The position numbers and the translations under genes were made by a program. From Cyclobacteriaceae bacterium (GTDB lineage: Bacteria > Bacteroidota > Bacteroidia > Cytophagales > Cyclobacteriaceae): a stretch of 33,471 nt of DNA. Where the stretch lies: contig JABFSO010000486.1 of assembly GCA_013140555.1 (NCBI GenBank), positions 1-33,471 of the forward strand, given 5' to 3'. The notes beneath the pieces were generated by a model. That model was not told where the DNA came from and did not search any database. It saw nothing but the letters and a program-made list of their open reading frames with translations. Below, piece by piece: positions 18,755 to 26,844 of this stretch. Within the stretch, counting starts at the first letter, position 1. Every line of letters starts with the position of its first letter.

Positions 18755-19867
18755 TTAGTCAACTTTCGTCCACCACGCTTCACGCGGATAGCTTTCACCC
18801 ACAATCACGGGCTGACCGATGAGTGGCGTAGTATAGGTTACTCCCTTTGCATACGCGGCTTTCGTAGCGCGCTCAATGGGTTCCTTCCATGGATGTAAGG
18901 ATAGTTTGAATTTCGCCCAATGCACGGGCATTAAAACTTCCGCTTTCAAATCGATGCTGGCCTGCACCGTTTGCTCGGGCATCATGTGAATGTAGGGCCA
19001 ATTCTCGTTGTACTGCCCACATTCCAGCAAAGCGATATCGAATGGTCCAAACTTTTCTCCGATGGTTTTAAAGTGCGTTTCATACCCGGAATCGCCACCT
19101 AAAAAAAGATTGTGCGTTGGCGTTTTCAAAACAAACGAAGACCATAGTGACTTGTAACGGGCAAAGCTGCGACCTGAAAAGTGACGAGCGGGAGTGGCCG
19201 TCAACTCCATCGACTCAAAAATGGTTTTGCTTTCCCACCAGTCCAACTCAACGATTTTATCCGGTGCGATGCCCCAGTGTTCGAGATGCGCACCCACACC
19301 TAGTGAAGTGCAGAACAATTTCGTTTTGTCTTTCAATTCCAAAATTGTTTTGTAGTCCAGATGATCGTAATGATCGTGCGTAATCAGTACCATATCTAGA
19401 TCCGGAAAGTCGTTGACTCCATAGACATTCGAACCTTGAAAGTTGGACGTTAAAAAAGAAACCGGAGAGGCGTTTCCACTAAATACCGGATCGACCAGAA
19501 TTTTTTTGCCGTTGATTTGAATGAAATACGAAGAGTGCCCAAACCACACAACCACAGGTTTGTCGGACTGAATGTTTTTAAGATCGGTGCGAACGGAAGG
19601 AAGCGGTTGCGATGGCTCCGAAGATTTAGGCGTGTTGAAATATTTCCACATCACTTTCCAAGCTGAAAAGTTTTCGGATTGCACAGGTGTAGGAGTAAGA
19701 TTTTGAAAAGCTCCGTTTTTATAGTTGGGCGATTTTTCAATGCGAGCTTGCCGATCACCGGAAGGATGAGCGCCAAAAACGGCTGTTTGCATAAACAAAT
19801 AAATACCGACTGCGGCTACCAGAATCACTAAGAGAATAATCATGAGTATCTTTTTAAGAATTTTCAT
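18755..19867 (-). CDS. MBL-fold metal-dependent hydrolase (NAPE-PLD/UlaG-like)
   Basis: 370 aa; N-terminal TM; VVWFGHSSYFIQINGKKILVDPVFS, MVLITHDHYDHLDY, HFSGRSFA, LFLGGDSGYETHF, MPVHWAKF. Confidence 0.93.
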   Translation of the reverse strand: MKILKKILMIILLVILVAAVGIYLFMQTAVFGAHPSGDRQARIEKSPNYKNGAFQNLTPTPVQSENFSAWKVMWKYFNTPKSSEPSQPLPSVRTDLKNIQSDKPVVVWFGHSSYFIQINGKKILVDPVFSGNASPVSFLTSNFQGSNVYGVNDFPDLDMVLITHDHYDHLDYKTILELKDKTKLFCTSLGVGAHLEHWGIAPDKIVELDWWESKTIFESMELTATPARHFSGRSFARYKSLWSSFVLKTPTHNLFLGGDSGYETHFKTIGEKFGPFDIALLECGQYNENWPYIHMMPEQTVQASIDLKAEVLMPVHWAKFKLSLHPWKEPIERATKAAYAKGVTYTTPLIGQPVIVGESYPREAWWTKVD

Positions 19868-19943
19868 TCGTAGTTATCAAGACGTAAAGAAAGGCGTTTT
19901 ATTTTTTATGTTGGATTTTCTAATTTGAACGTTGAAGAACAAA

Positions 19944-20450
19944 ATGATCAAATTTACCACCACCATCCAGCGGTTCGATAAAAAAGGAGAAAAAACCGGC
20001 TGGCAATACATTGAGATCAGCTCTGCACATGCCAAGAAGCTGAAGGATAGCAAAGTGTCTTTTCGCGTCAAGGGAAAGTTGGACGCAATAGCCATTCAAA
20101 AGACTGCTATTCTACCCATGGGTGATGGTCAGTTTATCTTGCCCATAAACGCTACCCATCGCAAGGCATTGGGAAAAAAGCATGGTGATAAGTTAACGAT
20201 TCAACTGGAGTTAGATGAGCGTAAGCTGCCGTTATCAGCTGATTTAATGACGTGCCTCCAAGAAGATCCGGAGTCACTGAAATTTTTCAAATCATTGCCA
20301 CCCTCGCATCAGAGCTACTATTCCAAATGGATTGAAAGTGCAAAAACTTCCGCTACCAAAGCAAAACGTATTGTCGTATCGATCAATGCCTTTAGCAAAA
20401 AGCAAACTTATGGCGAGATGATGCGCTCCTACCGAGATAGCATCGATTAA
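19944..20450 (+). CDS. DUF1905/YdeI-OmpD-associated family protein
   Basis: GWQYIEISSAHAKKL...FRVKGKLDAIAIQKTAILPMGDGQFILPINATHRKALGKKHGDKLTIQLELDE...YYSKWIESAKTSATKAKRI; ATG at 19944 preferred over TTG at 19932. Confidence 0.88.
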   Translation: MIKFTTTIQRFDKKGEKTGWQYIEISSAHAKKLKDSKVSFRVKGKLDAIAIQKTAILPMGDGQFILPINATHRKALGKKHGDKLTIQLELDERKLPLSADLMTCLQEDPESLKFFKSLPPSHQSYYSKWIESAKTSATKAKRIVVSINAFSKKQTYGEMMRSYRDSID

Positions 20451-20461
20451 GTGCTAGTCTA

Positions 20462-21487
20462 CTAATACCTGCTATCCATCATTTTATCTTTCATACCCCC
20501 ATAGAGCACATCGATTACCCCGGCCTCGTTAAAAAACTTCTGCGGAAAAGGTAATTCGATTTTTGATACTTCATTCAACTCGTTGATGGCATCGGCAGGC
20601 AATTCAAATGTTAAACAACCCAACACATCTTCTAGCTGCGCTACTTTGGTTGCTCCTACAATTGGAATCACACTCTGCGATTTATTTTGTCGTGTCCAGT
20701 TGATGGCCACTTGCGAAGCTGAAACTCCGAGGCGATCGGCCACTTCTACCACTTTCTTCGTAATGGCAACCGCACGTTCTCCTAATCGCGCGCTCGCTTC
20801 CGGAAGTCGTCCTTTATCACCTTTCAGATATTTGCCGGTAAGTGCACCACCCGCCAGCGGAGCCCATGGTGTCACGGTCATGCCAAATGCTTTCGCCATG
20901 GGCATAAGTTCCGCCTCCACCGTTCGCTGAATCAAACTATATTCAATCTGCAAACCAATGAACTGATTCCAGCCACGCAACTGCGCCATTGTATTTGCTT
21001 GACTCACCACCCATGCGGGCGTGTCGCTAATGCCGATGTAATGAACTAATCCACGTGAGATCAAGTCTTCCAAACCTTTCATCACTTCCTCAGTTGGTGT
21101 CCAACTGTCCCACGCATGCATCCAAAGTACATCGATGTAATCGGTGTTGAGGCGCCAGAGACTCTCTTTTACACTGCGCATTAAATTCTTCCGGTGATTG
21201 CCGGCAAAATTCAAATCGCCTGATCTGTCGCGTAATGAATATTTAGTAGCCACTACAAAATGGTCGCGGTCTTTGGCAATAAAATCACCTAGAAATTTTT
21301 CTGAAGTGCCTTCGGTATAACGATTAGCGGTATCCAAAAAATTGCCGCCTGCATTGGCATACGCATCAAAGATAGCTTTGCTCAATTCTTTGTCGGCACC
21401 CCACTTCCACTCAGTACCAAATCCCATGGTGCCCAAACACAGTTCTGACACACGTAGTCCACTTTGACCAAATAATTTGTAGTTCAT
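20462..21487 (-). CDS. Aldo/keto reductase
   Basis: 341 aa; LFGQSGLRVSELCLGTMGFG, GGNFLDTANRY, LNTDYIDVLWMHAWD, VIPIVGATKVAQLED. Confidence 0.96.
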   Translation of the reverse strand: MNYKLFGQSGLRVSELCLGTMGFGTEWKWGADKELSKAIFDAYANAGGNFLDTANRYTEGTSEKFLGDFIAKDRDHFVVATKYSLRDRSGDLNFAGNHRKNLMRSVKESLWRLNTDYIDVLWMHAWDSWTPTEEVMKGLEDLISRGLVHYIGISDTPAWVVSQANTMAQLRGWNQFIGLQIEYSLIQRTVEAELMPMAKAFGMTVTPWAPLAGGALTGKYLKGDKGRLPEASARLGERAVAITKKVVEVADRLGVSASQVAINWTRQNKSQSVIPIVGATKVAQLEDVLGCLTFELPADAINELNEVSKIELPFPQKFFNEAGVIDVLYGGMKDKMMDSRY

Positions 21488-21555
21488 ATTAAAATTGATT
21501 CTAGATTTGATTGCTAGTTACTGAAAGCGTTTTTAACACAAAAAAGTTTAGAGAG

Positions 21556-22164
21556 GTGAAAAAGATTGCCATTGTTTTGTTTGATCAGGTTGAGGTGCTG
21601 GACTTTGCCGGTCCGTTTGAAGTGTTCTCCATCACCGGCAAGCGACAAATTGGAGCGCCTTACGAGGTGTTTACCGTAGCTGAGCATGGCACGGTGAGTG
21701 CGCGGAATAATCTGGTGATCACTCCCACTTACACTTTTGCCAACTGCCCCACACCTGATATTTTTTTGATTCCCGGAGGCGGAGGTTACGATGCGGAAGG
21801 GAAACCGTTCGGTTCCCGTAAGGAGATGGACAACCCGGTGATGCGAAAGTGGATTCTGGAGCATTTTGATCAAGCCGAGTTGGTGCTGTCGGTTTGCACG
21901 GGGGCACTGATTTTAGCGAAAGCCGGACTTCTTGAAAACCAAGAAGCGACCACACACTTTATGGCCGTAGAGGCATTGCAAAAGATGGCGCCTACTACGA
22001 AAGTATCCGGAGAAAAACGATGGGTCGACAACGGAAAAATCATTTTATCAGCCGGTGTTTCTGCGGGCATCGACATGTCGTATTATGTGGTGAGCCGCCT
22101 ACAAGGAGCGGAAGTAGCCAAAGAAGCCGCGAAGTATATGCAGTATGATTATTGGGGAAAATGA
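21556..22164 (+). CDS. DJ-1/PfpI family protein
   Basis: KKIAIVLFDQVEVLDFAGPFEVFSI, DIFLIPGGGGYDA, ELVLSVCTGALILAKAGLLENQEATTHF; GTG at 21556 after GAGAG-like RBS is more plausible than TTG at 21511. Confidence 0.9.
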   Translation: MKKIAIVLFDQVEVLDFAGPFEVFSITGKRQIGAPYEVFTVAEHGTVSARNNLVITPTYTFANCPTPDIFLIPGGGGYDAEGKPFGSRKEMDNPVMRKWILEHFDQAELVLSVCTGALILAKAGLLENQEATTHFMAVEALQKMAPTTKVSGEKRWVDNGKIILSAGVSAGIDMSYYVVSRLQGAEVAKEAAKYMQYDYWGK

Positions 22165-22190
22165 TTGCTTTATTTAAGTTTTCAAAATGA

Positions 22191-22271
22191 AAACTTATTA
22201 AGGAATACGATAAAATAAAGCCTGATACGATTGAGTTTGACGTAAGCATTTTAAACTATAGAGTAAAATGA
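22191..22271 (+). pseudogene. C-terminal remnant of a HigB-type toxin
   Basis: Frame encodes KLIKEYDKIKPDTIEFDVSILNYRVK*, like the conserved HigB tail (...GTHKEYDKID..TIEF); its stop overlaps the downstream ATG as ATGA; no upstream toxin body. Confidence 0.6.
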
Positions 22272-22462
22272 ATTGGAGCGTATTGAAGACGGAAGCGACT
22301 TATCAAAAAGCAGTTAAGCGCACCTTAGCCATATTTCACGCCAAAGAAGGAACACCTGAGTCAAATGAGTTAGCCATGCTTTTGGTATTGATTAAGGATT
22401 ATGAGGATAAACACATTCATATCCCTGAAGTTGACCCGCTGGAGGTCATCAAGTTATTTTAG
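22268..22462 (+). pseudogene. Truncated HigA-type antitoxin (N-terminal region only, no HTH)
   Basis: MNWSVLKTEATYQKAVKRTLAIFHAKEGTPESNELAMLLVLIKDYEDKHIHIPEVDPLEVIKLF* matches the HigA N-terminal pattern and stops where the HTH domain should begin. Confidence 0.75.
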
Positions 22463-22487
22463 TAAATATTTAGTAATATTTTAGTAA
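22458..22487. repeat. Three direct repeats TTTAGTAA at 11-bp period
   Basis: TTTAGTAA at 22458-22465, 22469-22476 and 22480-22487. Confidence 0.85.
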
Positions 22488-22493
22488 TTGCTT

Positions 22494-22501
22494 TATCTTT
22501 G
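22494..22501 (+). promoter_or_regulatory. Bacteroidetes-type -7 box (TAnnTTTG)
   Basis: TATCTTTG; -33 element weak. Confidence 0.6.
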
Positions 22502-22505
22502 CAGT

Positions 22506-22586
22506 AGCATCGCCCAAAGGGTGAAGGCATTGGCTTCGCAAGGCCGTACATTGCGCTCCGCACCAACAGGGTGCGGTTTTCATTTT
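22506..22586 (+). ncRNA. Candidate small RNA, about 80 nt
   Basis: Follows TATCTTTG -7 box; TCGCCC-AAA-GGGTGA hairpin (22510-22524), CGCAA...TTGCG (22537-22555), terminal CCGCACC-AACAG-GGTGCGG (22558-22576) plus TTTTCATTTT; GC-rich in AT-rich surroundings; no good ORF. Confidence 0.55.
22558..22586 (+). terminator. Intrinsic terminator of the candidate small RNA
   Basis: CCGCACC aacag GGTGCGG TTTTCATTTT; T-run overlaps the stop codon of the convergent 22585-23088 gene. Confidence 0.75.
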
Positions 22587-23088
22587 AGCAGTTCCCATTT
22601 CCTTGTTGGAAATCCCTGAACCTTTCATAAAAAGTAGCTTTTTGGCTTTTATCAACACAAAAGGCTGTGACGATTTGTAAATCTTGACTGACATCTTTTA
22701 GTACAACCATAAAATCTTTAGCAAAGAACCAGTAATGATCTTTACAAATGCGATCATCATCCTTCCATCGATAAAACTTGACATCATTGCATGGATGTGA
22801 TAGCAGAATAGGTTTTATCCAATGAATACGATTTGCTCTGCGGCTATCATAAATCCTCTCATTGGTGAGTGAACGAGTAATGATATGAATAAATGTTTCA
22901 GGGTACTTACTGTACTCCTTTATCTTCGATACTTTTCCAATAAACTTGATCTTTTTTCCATTAACCATTAAAGGATTACTTATAAAATCCGTTTTGAACG
23001 TTTCAAAAAACTGATCAATTTGTTCTGTATTGAATCCAGGCTCAAGTTCATTGTCATCAAAAAATGGCACCAAATCAATCAAACTCAT
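22585..23088 (-). CDS. Hypothetical protein, candidate BECR-fold (phage-barnase/EndoU/colicin/RelE-like) RNase
   Basis: 167 aa; FIHIITRSLTNERIYDSRRANRIHWIKPILLSH...HYWFFAKDFMVVLKD...LQIVTAFCVDKSQKATFYERF recalls PBECR-type nucleases; ATGA overlap with upstream DUF3800 gene. Confidence 0.5.
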   Translation of the reverse strand: MSLIDLVPFFDDNELEPGFNTEQIDQFFETFKTDFISNPLMVNGKKIKFIGKVSKIKEYSKYPETFIHIITRSLTNERIYDSRRANRIHWIKPILLSHPCNDVKFYRWKDDDRICKDHYWFFAKDFMVVLKDVSQDLQIVTAFCVDKSQKATFYERFRDFQQGNGNC

Positions 23089-23786
23089 TTTACGATAGAT
23101 TTGGGTTGAAAATCAAAAATATTAAACTTTGACTCCCATATGGGCGTGCCTTCATTAAGTACAAACCCTGATTTTTGTTCGAGGTAATCGACAAATTCAT
23201 CTTTCAATTTATTCTCTATCAATTCACCACTTACTCTTCTGTTTTTATACGCGACTGAGCCAATGAATAAATCTGCAAGTTGAAAGAATACACTTTCGTG
23301 AGATCTTAAATTTTGGTAATGAATAAAAGGGGAATCGCCATGATGATGATTCTTAAAAACTTCGTCTATTTTTAATAAGCGATCTTTCCCCCTAGTATCC
23401 TTGATATCAATGAAAACTCGATACTGAGACCCAGAGGGGTTTGGACGCAGCAAGTAATACATCATTTTATAATAAAAATTATCATGAGAGCCTTGATTAA
23501 AATCCTTATGTGAAAGTCTGTCTTTATACTTAACCAAGACGCATCGGAATTCTAACGGATTATCAAAGAAAAAATCAACTAAGCACTTGTATAGTGGTAA
23601 ACGAGAACGAGATAACTTACTCCACTTTATTTCTGCTGGCGTTTGAAATTGGAACTTAACTTTTAACAAGGCTTCGCGCAATTCCGCATAAACGAGCTTA
23701 GGCACTTTGATATACCCAATGCACATTATAGGAATTTTATCATGTTCCAAGTGACAGCTTTCATCTACAAATAAATTGTATTTCAT
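23085..23786 (-). CDS. DUF3800 domain protein
   Basis: 233 aa; N-term MKYNLFVDESCHLEHDKIPIMCIGYIKVP, YRVFIDIKDTRGKDRL, SVFFQLADLFIGSVAYKNR; matches the DUF3800 acidic-residue layout. Confidence 0.85.
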   Translation of the reverse strand: MKYNLFVDESCHLEHDKIPIMCIGYIKVPKLVYAELREALLKVKFQFQTPAEIKWSKLSRSRLPLYKCLVDFFFDNPLEFRCVLVKYKDRLSHKDFNQGSHDNFYYKMMYYLLRPNPSGSQYRVFIDIKDTRGKDRLLKIDEVFKNHHHGDSPFIHYQNLRSHESVFFQLADLFIGSVAYKNRRVSGELIENKLKDEFVDYLEQKSGFVLNEGTPIWESKFNIFDFQPKSIVK

Positions 23787-23993
23787 ATCTCTAATTGTTC
23801 TATCTTCTTTACACGCCTGAGCAGCCCATACATTAGCTTACTTTGTTTAATTTAATATTCAAATGTCATATGCTAATTGGCAACTTCATTTTCACAGAAA
23901 AAATACTGATTTTAAAGGTAGAGGGTGAACGAATTGATCAAGTGACATTCTTGTTCTAAACAGATATTATGATCAAAGTTATAAAAATAAAAA

Positions 23994-24016
23994 AGCCGTC
24001 ACTTTTGGTAACGGCT
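23994..24016 (-). terminator. Intrinsic terminator downstream of tRNA-Val
   Basis: Minus strand AGCCGTTAC CAAAA GTGACGGCT then TTTTTTATTTTTAT. Confidence 0.8.
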
Positions 24017-24030
24017 CTGATTTTTATAGT

Positions 24031-24104
24031 GGGAGCTGAGGGGTTCGAACCCCCGACCCTCTGCTTGTAAGGCAGATGCTCTGAACCAGCTGAGCTAAGC
24101 TCCC
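24031..24104 (-). tRNA. tRNA-Val (anticodon TAC)
   Basis: Reverse complement GGGAGCTTAGCTCAGCTGGTTCAGAGCATCTGCCTTACAAGCAGAGGGTCGGGGGTTCGAACCCCTCAGCTCCC; 7-bp acceptor stem, GGTTCGAACC T-arm, CTTACAA anticodon loop. Confidence 0.97.
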
Positions 24105-24262
24105 TTTTTTAAGGAATGCAAAGGTAAAAGAGATTTCTATTTGTGCAAAAAATATTTTTAAATCATTACATTTTTTATGCCCTACACAAGAAAGGTAACA
24201 AGCTGGTAGTTATTCAATTACATAGAGCTAACCTTTCATCTGAAAATTTAGTTTTAGTAACC

Positions 24263-24270
24263 TATCTTTG
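24263..24270 (+). promoter_or_regulatory. Bacteroidetes-type -7 box upstream of the AsmA gene
   Basis: TATCTTTG about 15 bp upstream of the GTG start at 24285. Confidence 0.55.
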
Positions 24271-24284
24271 TACACTCAAGACCT

Positions 24285-26765
24285 GTGCGATTGAAAAGAC
24301 TCAAAAAAGTAGCCCTGATTGTTCTGACGACAATCATGATCATCGTAGTCGGAGGCCTCATCTCCATCTTCCTCTTCAAAGACCGGATCATTCAGCAGTT
24401 TGTGGCGGAGGCGAACAAGCACATCAATACGCCCATCAAAATTGGCCAGATCGAAATTGCCACGTGGCAGGATTTCCCGAACCTGTCCATCGTATTCAAC
24501 AATGTCTATGTAGAAGACAGCCATCCGGGCGAGTACCCGCTTTTAACAGCAGACCGCATCTCTTTCTCGTTGAACGCACTCGAAGCCTGGAAAGGCAATT
24601 ACGCCATTCAAGGTCTCACCATTTTAAACAGCGAGACCAGCTTAAAAATCAATGAAAAAGGTGAAAACAACTTCACCATTCTTAAACCCGATTCTTCTTC
24701 GGGTTCCAGCACGATTTCATTTGACTTGAAAGATGTGAAACTGATCAACACAGCCGTGGCGTACACCGATGCTGTGGCCATTCAAGAGCATGTGTTTGCC
24801 AGTGAAAGCCTTGTGTCGTCTATTGCCATTCGTGGTGATGTGTATAAAATTGATGCAAAAGGTGATGTGCTGTGTGGGCAAATCGGGATTCGAAAAAAAG
24901 CATTTCTTAAAAATCGAAAGTTTTTGGTGGACGCGCAGGTGGACTATGATGATGAAAAGAAAACGATCACCATTGGAAAAGCGCGTCTCGATGTTAATCA
25001 ATCACGGTTTTCGCTGTTGGGAAATTATGGCTTCAAGAAAAAGAATCTGATTGATTTACAAGTAAAAGGCGAAGAAGCTAACATACAAACTATTCTGGCG
25101 CTGTTGCCTGATGATGTATCGGATAATTTGAGCAAATACCAAAGCAAGGGTGATGTGTTCTTCGATCTGAACCTGAAAGGCGAGATTAGCAAACACAAAG
25201 ATCCTGCTCTGCATGTACGCTTCGGATGTACAGATGCAACATTCACTCACCCCGACTACCAATCGAAAATTACACAAGCGAATCTGAAAGGTTCCTTCCG
25301 CACACCTTCGTTTACCAAATTCGACAAAGCAACACTTGAGCTAAATGAATTGACGGGTGAGCTCAACGGGAAGTCATTCGCCTCAAATCTGAAAATTGAA
25401 AATCTCGAACACCCAGTAGTTGATTTTACTTTTAAAGGTGAACTGGATGCAGCCTCCATTCAAAATTTTTATTCGATCCCACATGTGTCTAAACTGCGAG
25501 GGAATGTAGTAGCCGATTTTTCGGTAGTGGGTGAGTTGGATCTGCTTAAAAAGAAAAGTACGGCTCAACAAGTGAAAACGGCAGGCGCGATTGACCTCAC
25601 GGACATTTCTTTCGAATGGGGCGAAGCGAAAGTGAAAATCAATGACCTGAACGGCAATCTTCAATTCAACAACAACGACCTGGCCATGAGCAACCTGACA
25701 GGACAATTGGGTAACAGTGATTTTGCGTTGAACGGTTTTTTCAAAAATGTAATCACCTTTTTGTTGTTTGAAAAGCAGCCTATTGGTATTGAAGCTGATT
25801 TGAAATCGAAATTTCTGGATGTAGATCAACTGTTTGAAATTGGTTTTGGCAAGGCGCAGTCCAACGATTTTAAGTTCAGTATCTCACCGCTTATTTATCT
25901 GAACTTCAATTGCGATGTGCAGCAACTTCGCTACAAACGTTTCCATCCCACTGCAGTGAAGGGCGACTTGTTAGTAAAAAATCAGGTAGCTATTTCCAGA
26001 AACATCGCTATGAAAACAATGGGCGGTAAACTGGATTTGAATGCCATTGTAGATGCCAAGAAGGCAAACGCCATCGACATTACCAGTGCGGTGAGGTTGG
26101 ATGGCATTTACATTGACAGTGTTTTTTATGTGTTTGAAAACTTTTACCAAAAGTTTATTGAAGACAAACATCTCAAGGGTCAGGTGTTTGCCGATGTGAA
26201 TATGGAAATGACGCTAACCGAAAACCTGAAGTTAATTTCGAAAACACTGATAGCTGACATTAGCACTACAATTAAAAAAGGAGAACTGAACAATTTTGAG
26301 CCCCTGCAAGGATTAAACAAATATCTGGATGATGAAGGCTTGAGCAAATTGCGGTTTGCCGATTTGAAAAATGACATCCATATCGAAAACGAAACCATCT
26401 ACATTCCACAGATGGAGATCAAAAGCAATGTGACCACTCTTCAATTGAGTGGTACGCACACTTTCGATCAACAAATCAACTATCGGGTAGTGGCACCGCT
26501 ACGCAACAAAAAGAAAATCGATCCCGATGAAGCTTTTGGTGCAATTGAAGAAACCCGTCAAGGCAAAACACAAGTATTCTTAAAAATCACCGGCACTACC
26601 GACCAATACAAAATCAGCTACGACAAAGAAGCGGTGAAAAAGAAAATTGTCAGCGACCTAAAAAAGGAAGTCAAAGAGCTGAAAGAAGCGTTCCAACTAA
26701 AAGGCAAAAAGAAGAAAAAAGAAATTGAGTTAGAGAAAGATGATTATTTCGATTGGGAGAATTAG
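24285..26765 (+). CDS. AsmA family outer-membrane-biogenesis protein
   Basis: 826 aa; N-terminal TM, INTPIKIGQIEIATWQDFPNLSIVFNNVYVEDS, C-terminal LQGLNKYLDDEGLSKLRFADLKNDIHIENETIYIPQMEIKSNVTTLQLSGTHTFDQQINYRV. Confidence 0.9.
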   Translation: MRLKRLKKVALIVLTTIMIIVVGGLISIFLFKDRIIQQFVAEANKHINTPIKIGQIEIATWQDFPNLSIVFNNVYVEDSHPGEYPLLTADRISFSLNALEAWKGNYAIQGLTILNSETSLKINEKGENNFTILKPDSSSGSSTISFDLKDVKLINTAVAYTDAVAIQEHVFASESLVSSIAIRGDVYKIDAKGDVLCGQIGIRKKAFLKNRKFLVDAQVDYDDEKKTITIGKARLDVNQSRFSLLGNYGFKKKNLIDLQVKGEEANIQTILALLPDDVSDNLSKYQSKGDVFFDLNLKGEISKHKDPALHVRFGCTDATFTHPDYQSKITQANLKGSFRTPSFTKFDKATLELNELTGELNGKSFASNLKIENLEHPVVDFTFKGELDAASIQNFYSIPHVSKLRGNVVADFSVVGELDLLKKKSTAQQVKTAGAIDLTDISFEWGEAKVKINDLNGNLQFNNNDLAMSNLTGQLGNSDFALNGFFKNVITFLLFEKQPIGIEADLKSKFLDVDQLFEIGFGKAQSNDFKFSISPLIYLNFNCDVQQLRYKRFHPTAVKGDLLVKNQVAISRNIAMKTMGGKLDLNAIVDAKKANAIDITSAVRLDGIYIDSVFYVFENFYQKFIEDKHLKGQVFADVNMEMTLTENLKLISKTLIADISTTIKKGELNNFEPLQGLNKYLDDEGLSKLRFADLKNDIHIENETIYIPQMEIKSNVTTLQLSGTHTFDQQINYRVVAPLRNKKKIDPDEAFGAIEETRQGKTQVFLKITGTTDQYKISYDKEAVKKKIVSDLKKEVKELKEAFQLKGKKKKKEIELEKDDYFDWEN

Positions 26766-26844
26766 TTATGATCACTCTTCACCTACTTTAACGTCTTTTA
26801 ACGACACTGAACTTTGACCTTTAGATAGCCATTATCAATCTTTA

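Noticed and set aside
22160-24104. Classic tRNA-att integration with a duplicated tRNA 3' end
   Set aside because: No second copy of the tRNA-Val 3' sequence and no integrase found in the interval by eye
24143-24655. Plus-strand ORF 24143-24655 and minus ORF 24276-24524
   Set aside because: Overlap the start of the well-supported AsmA CDS; low-complexity His/Arg-rich translation typical of an off-frame shadow ORF
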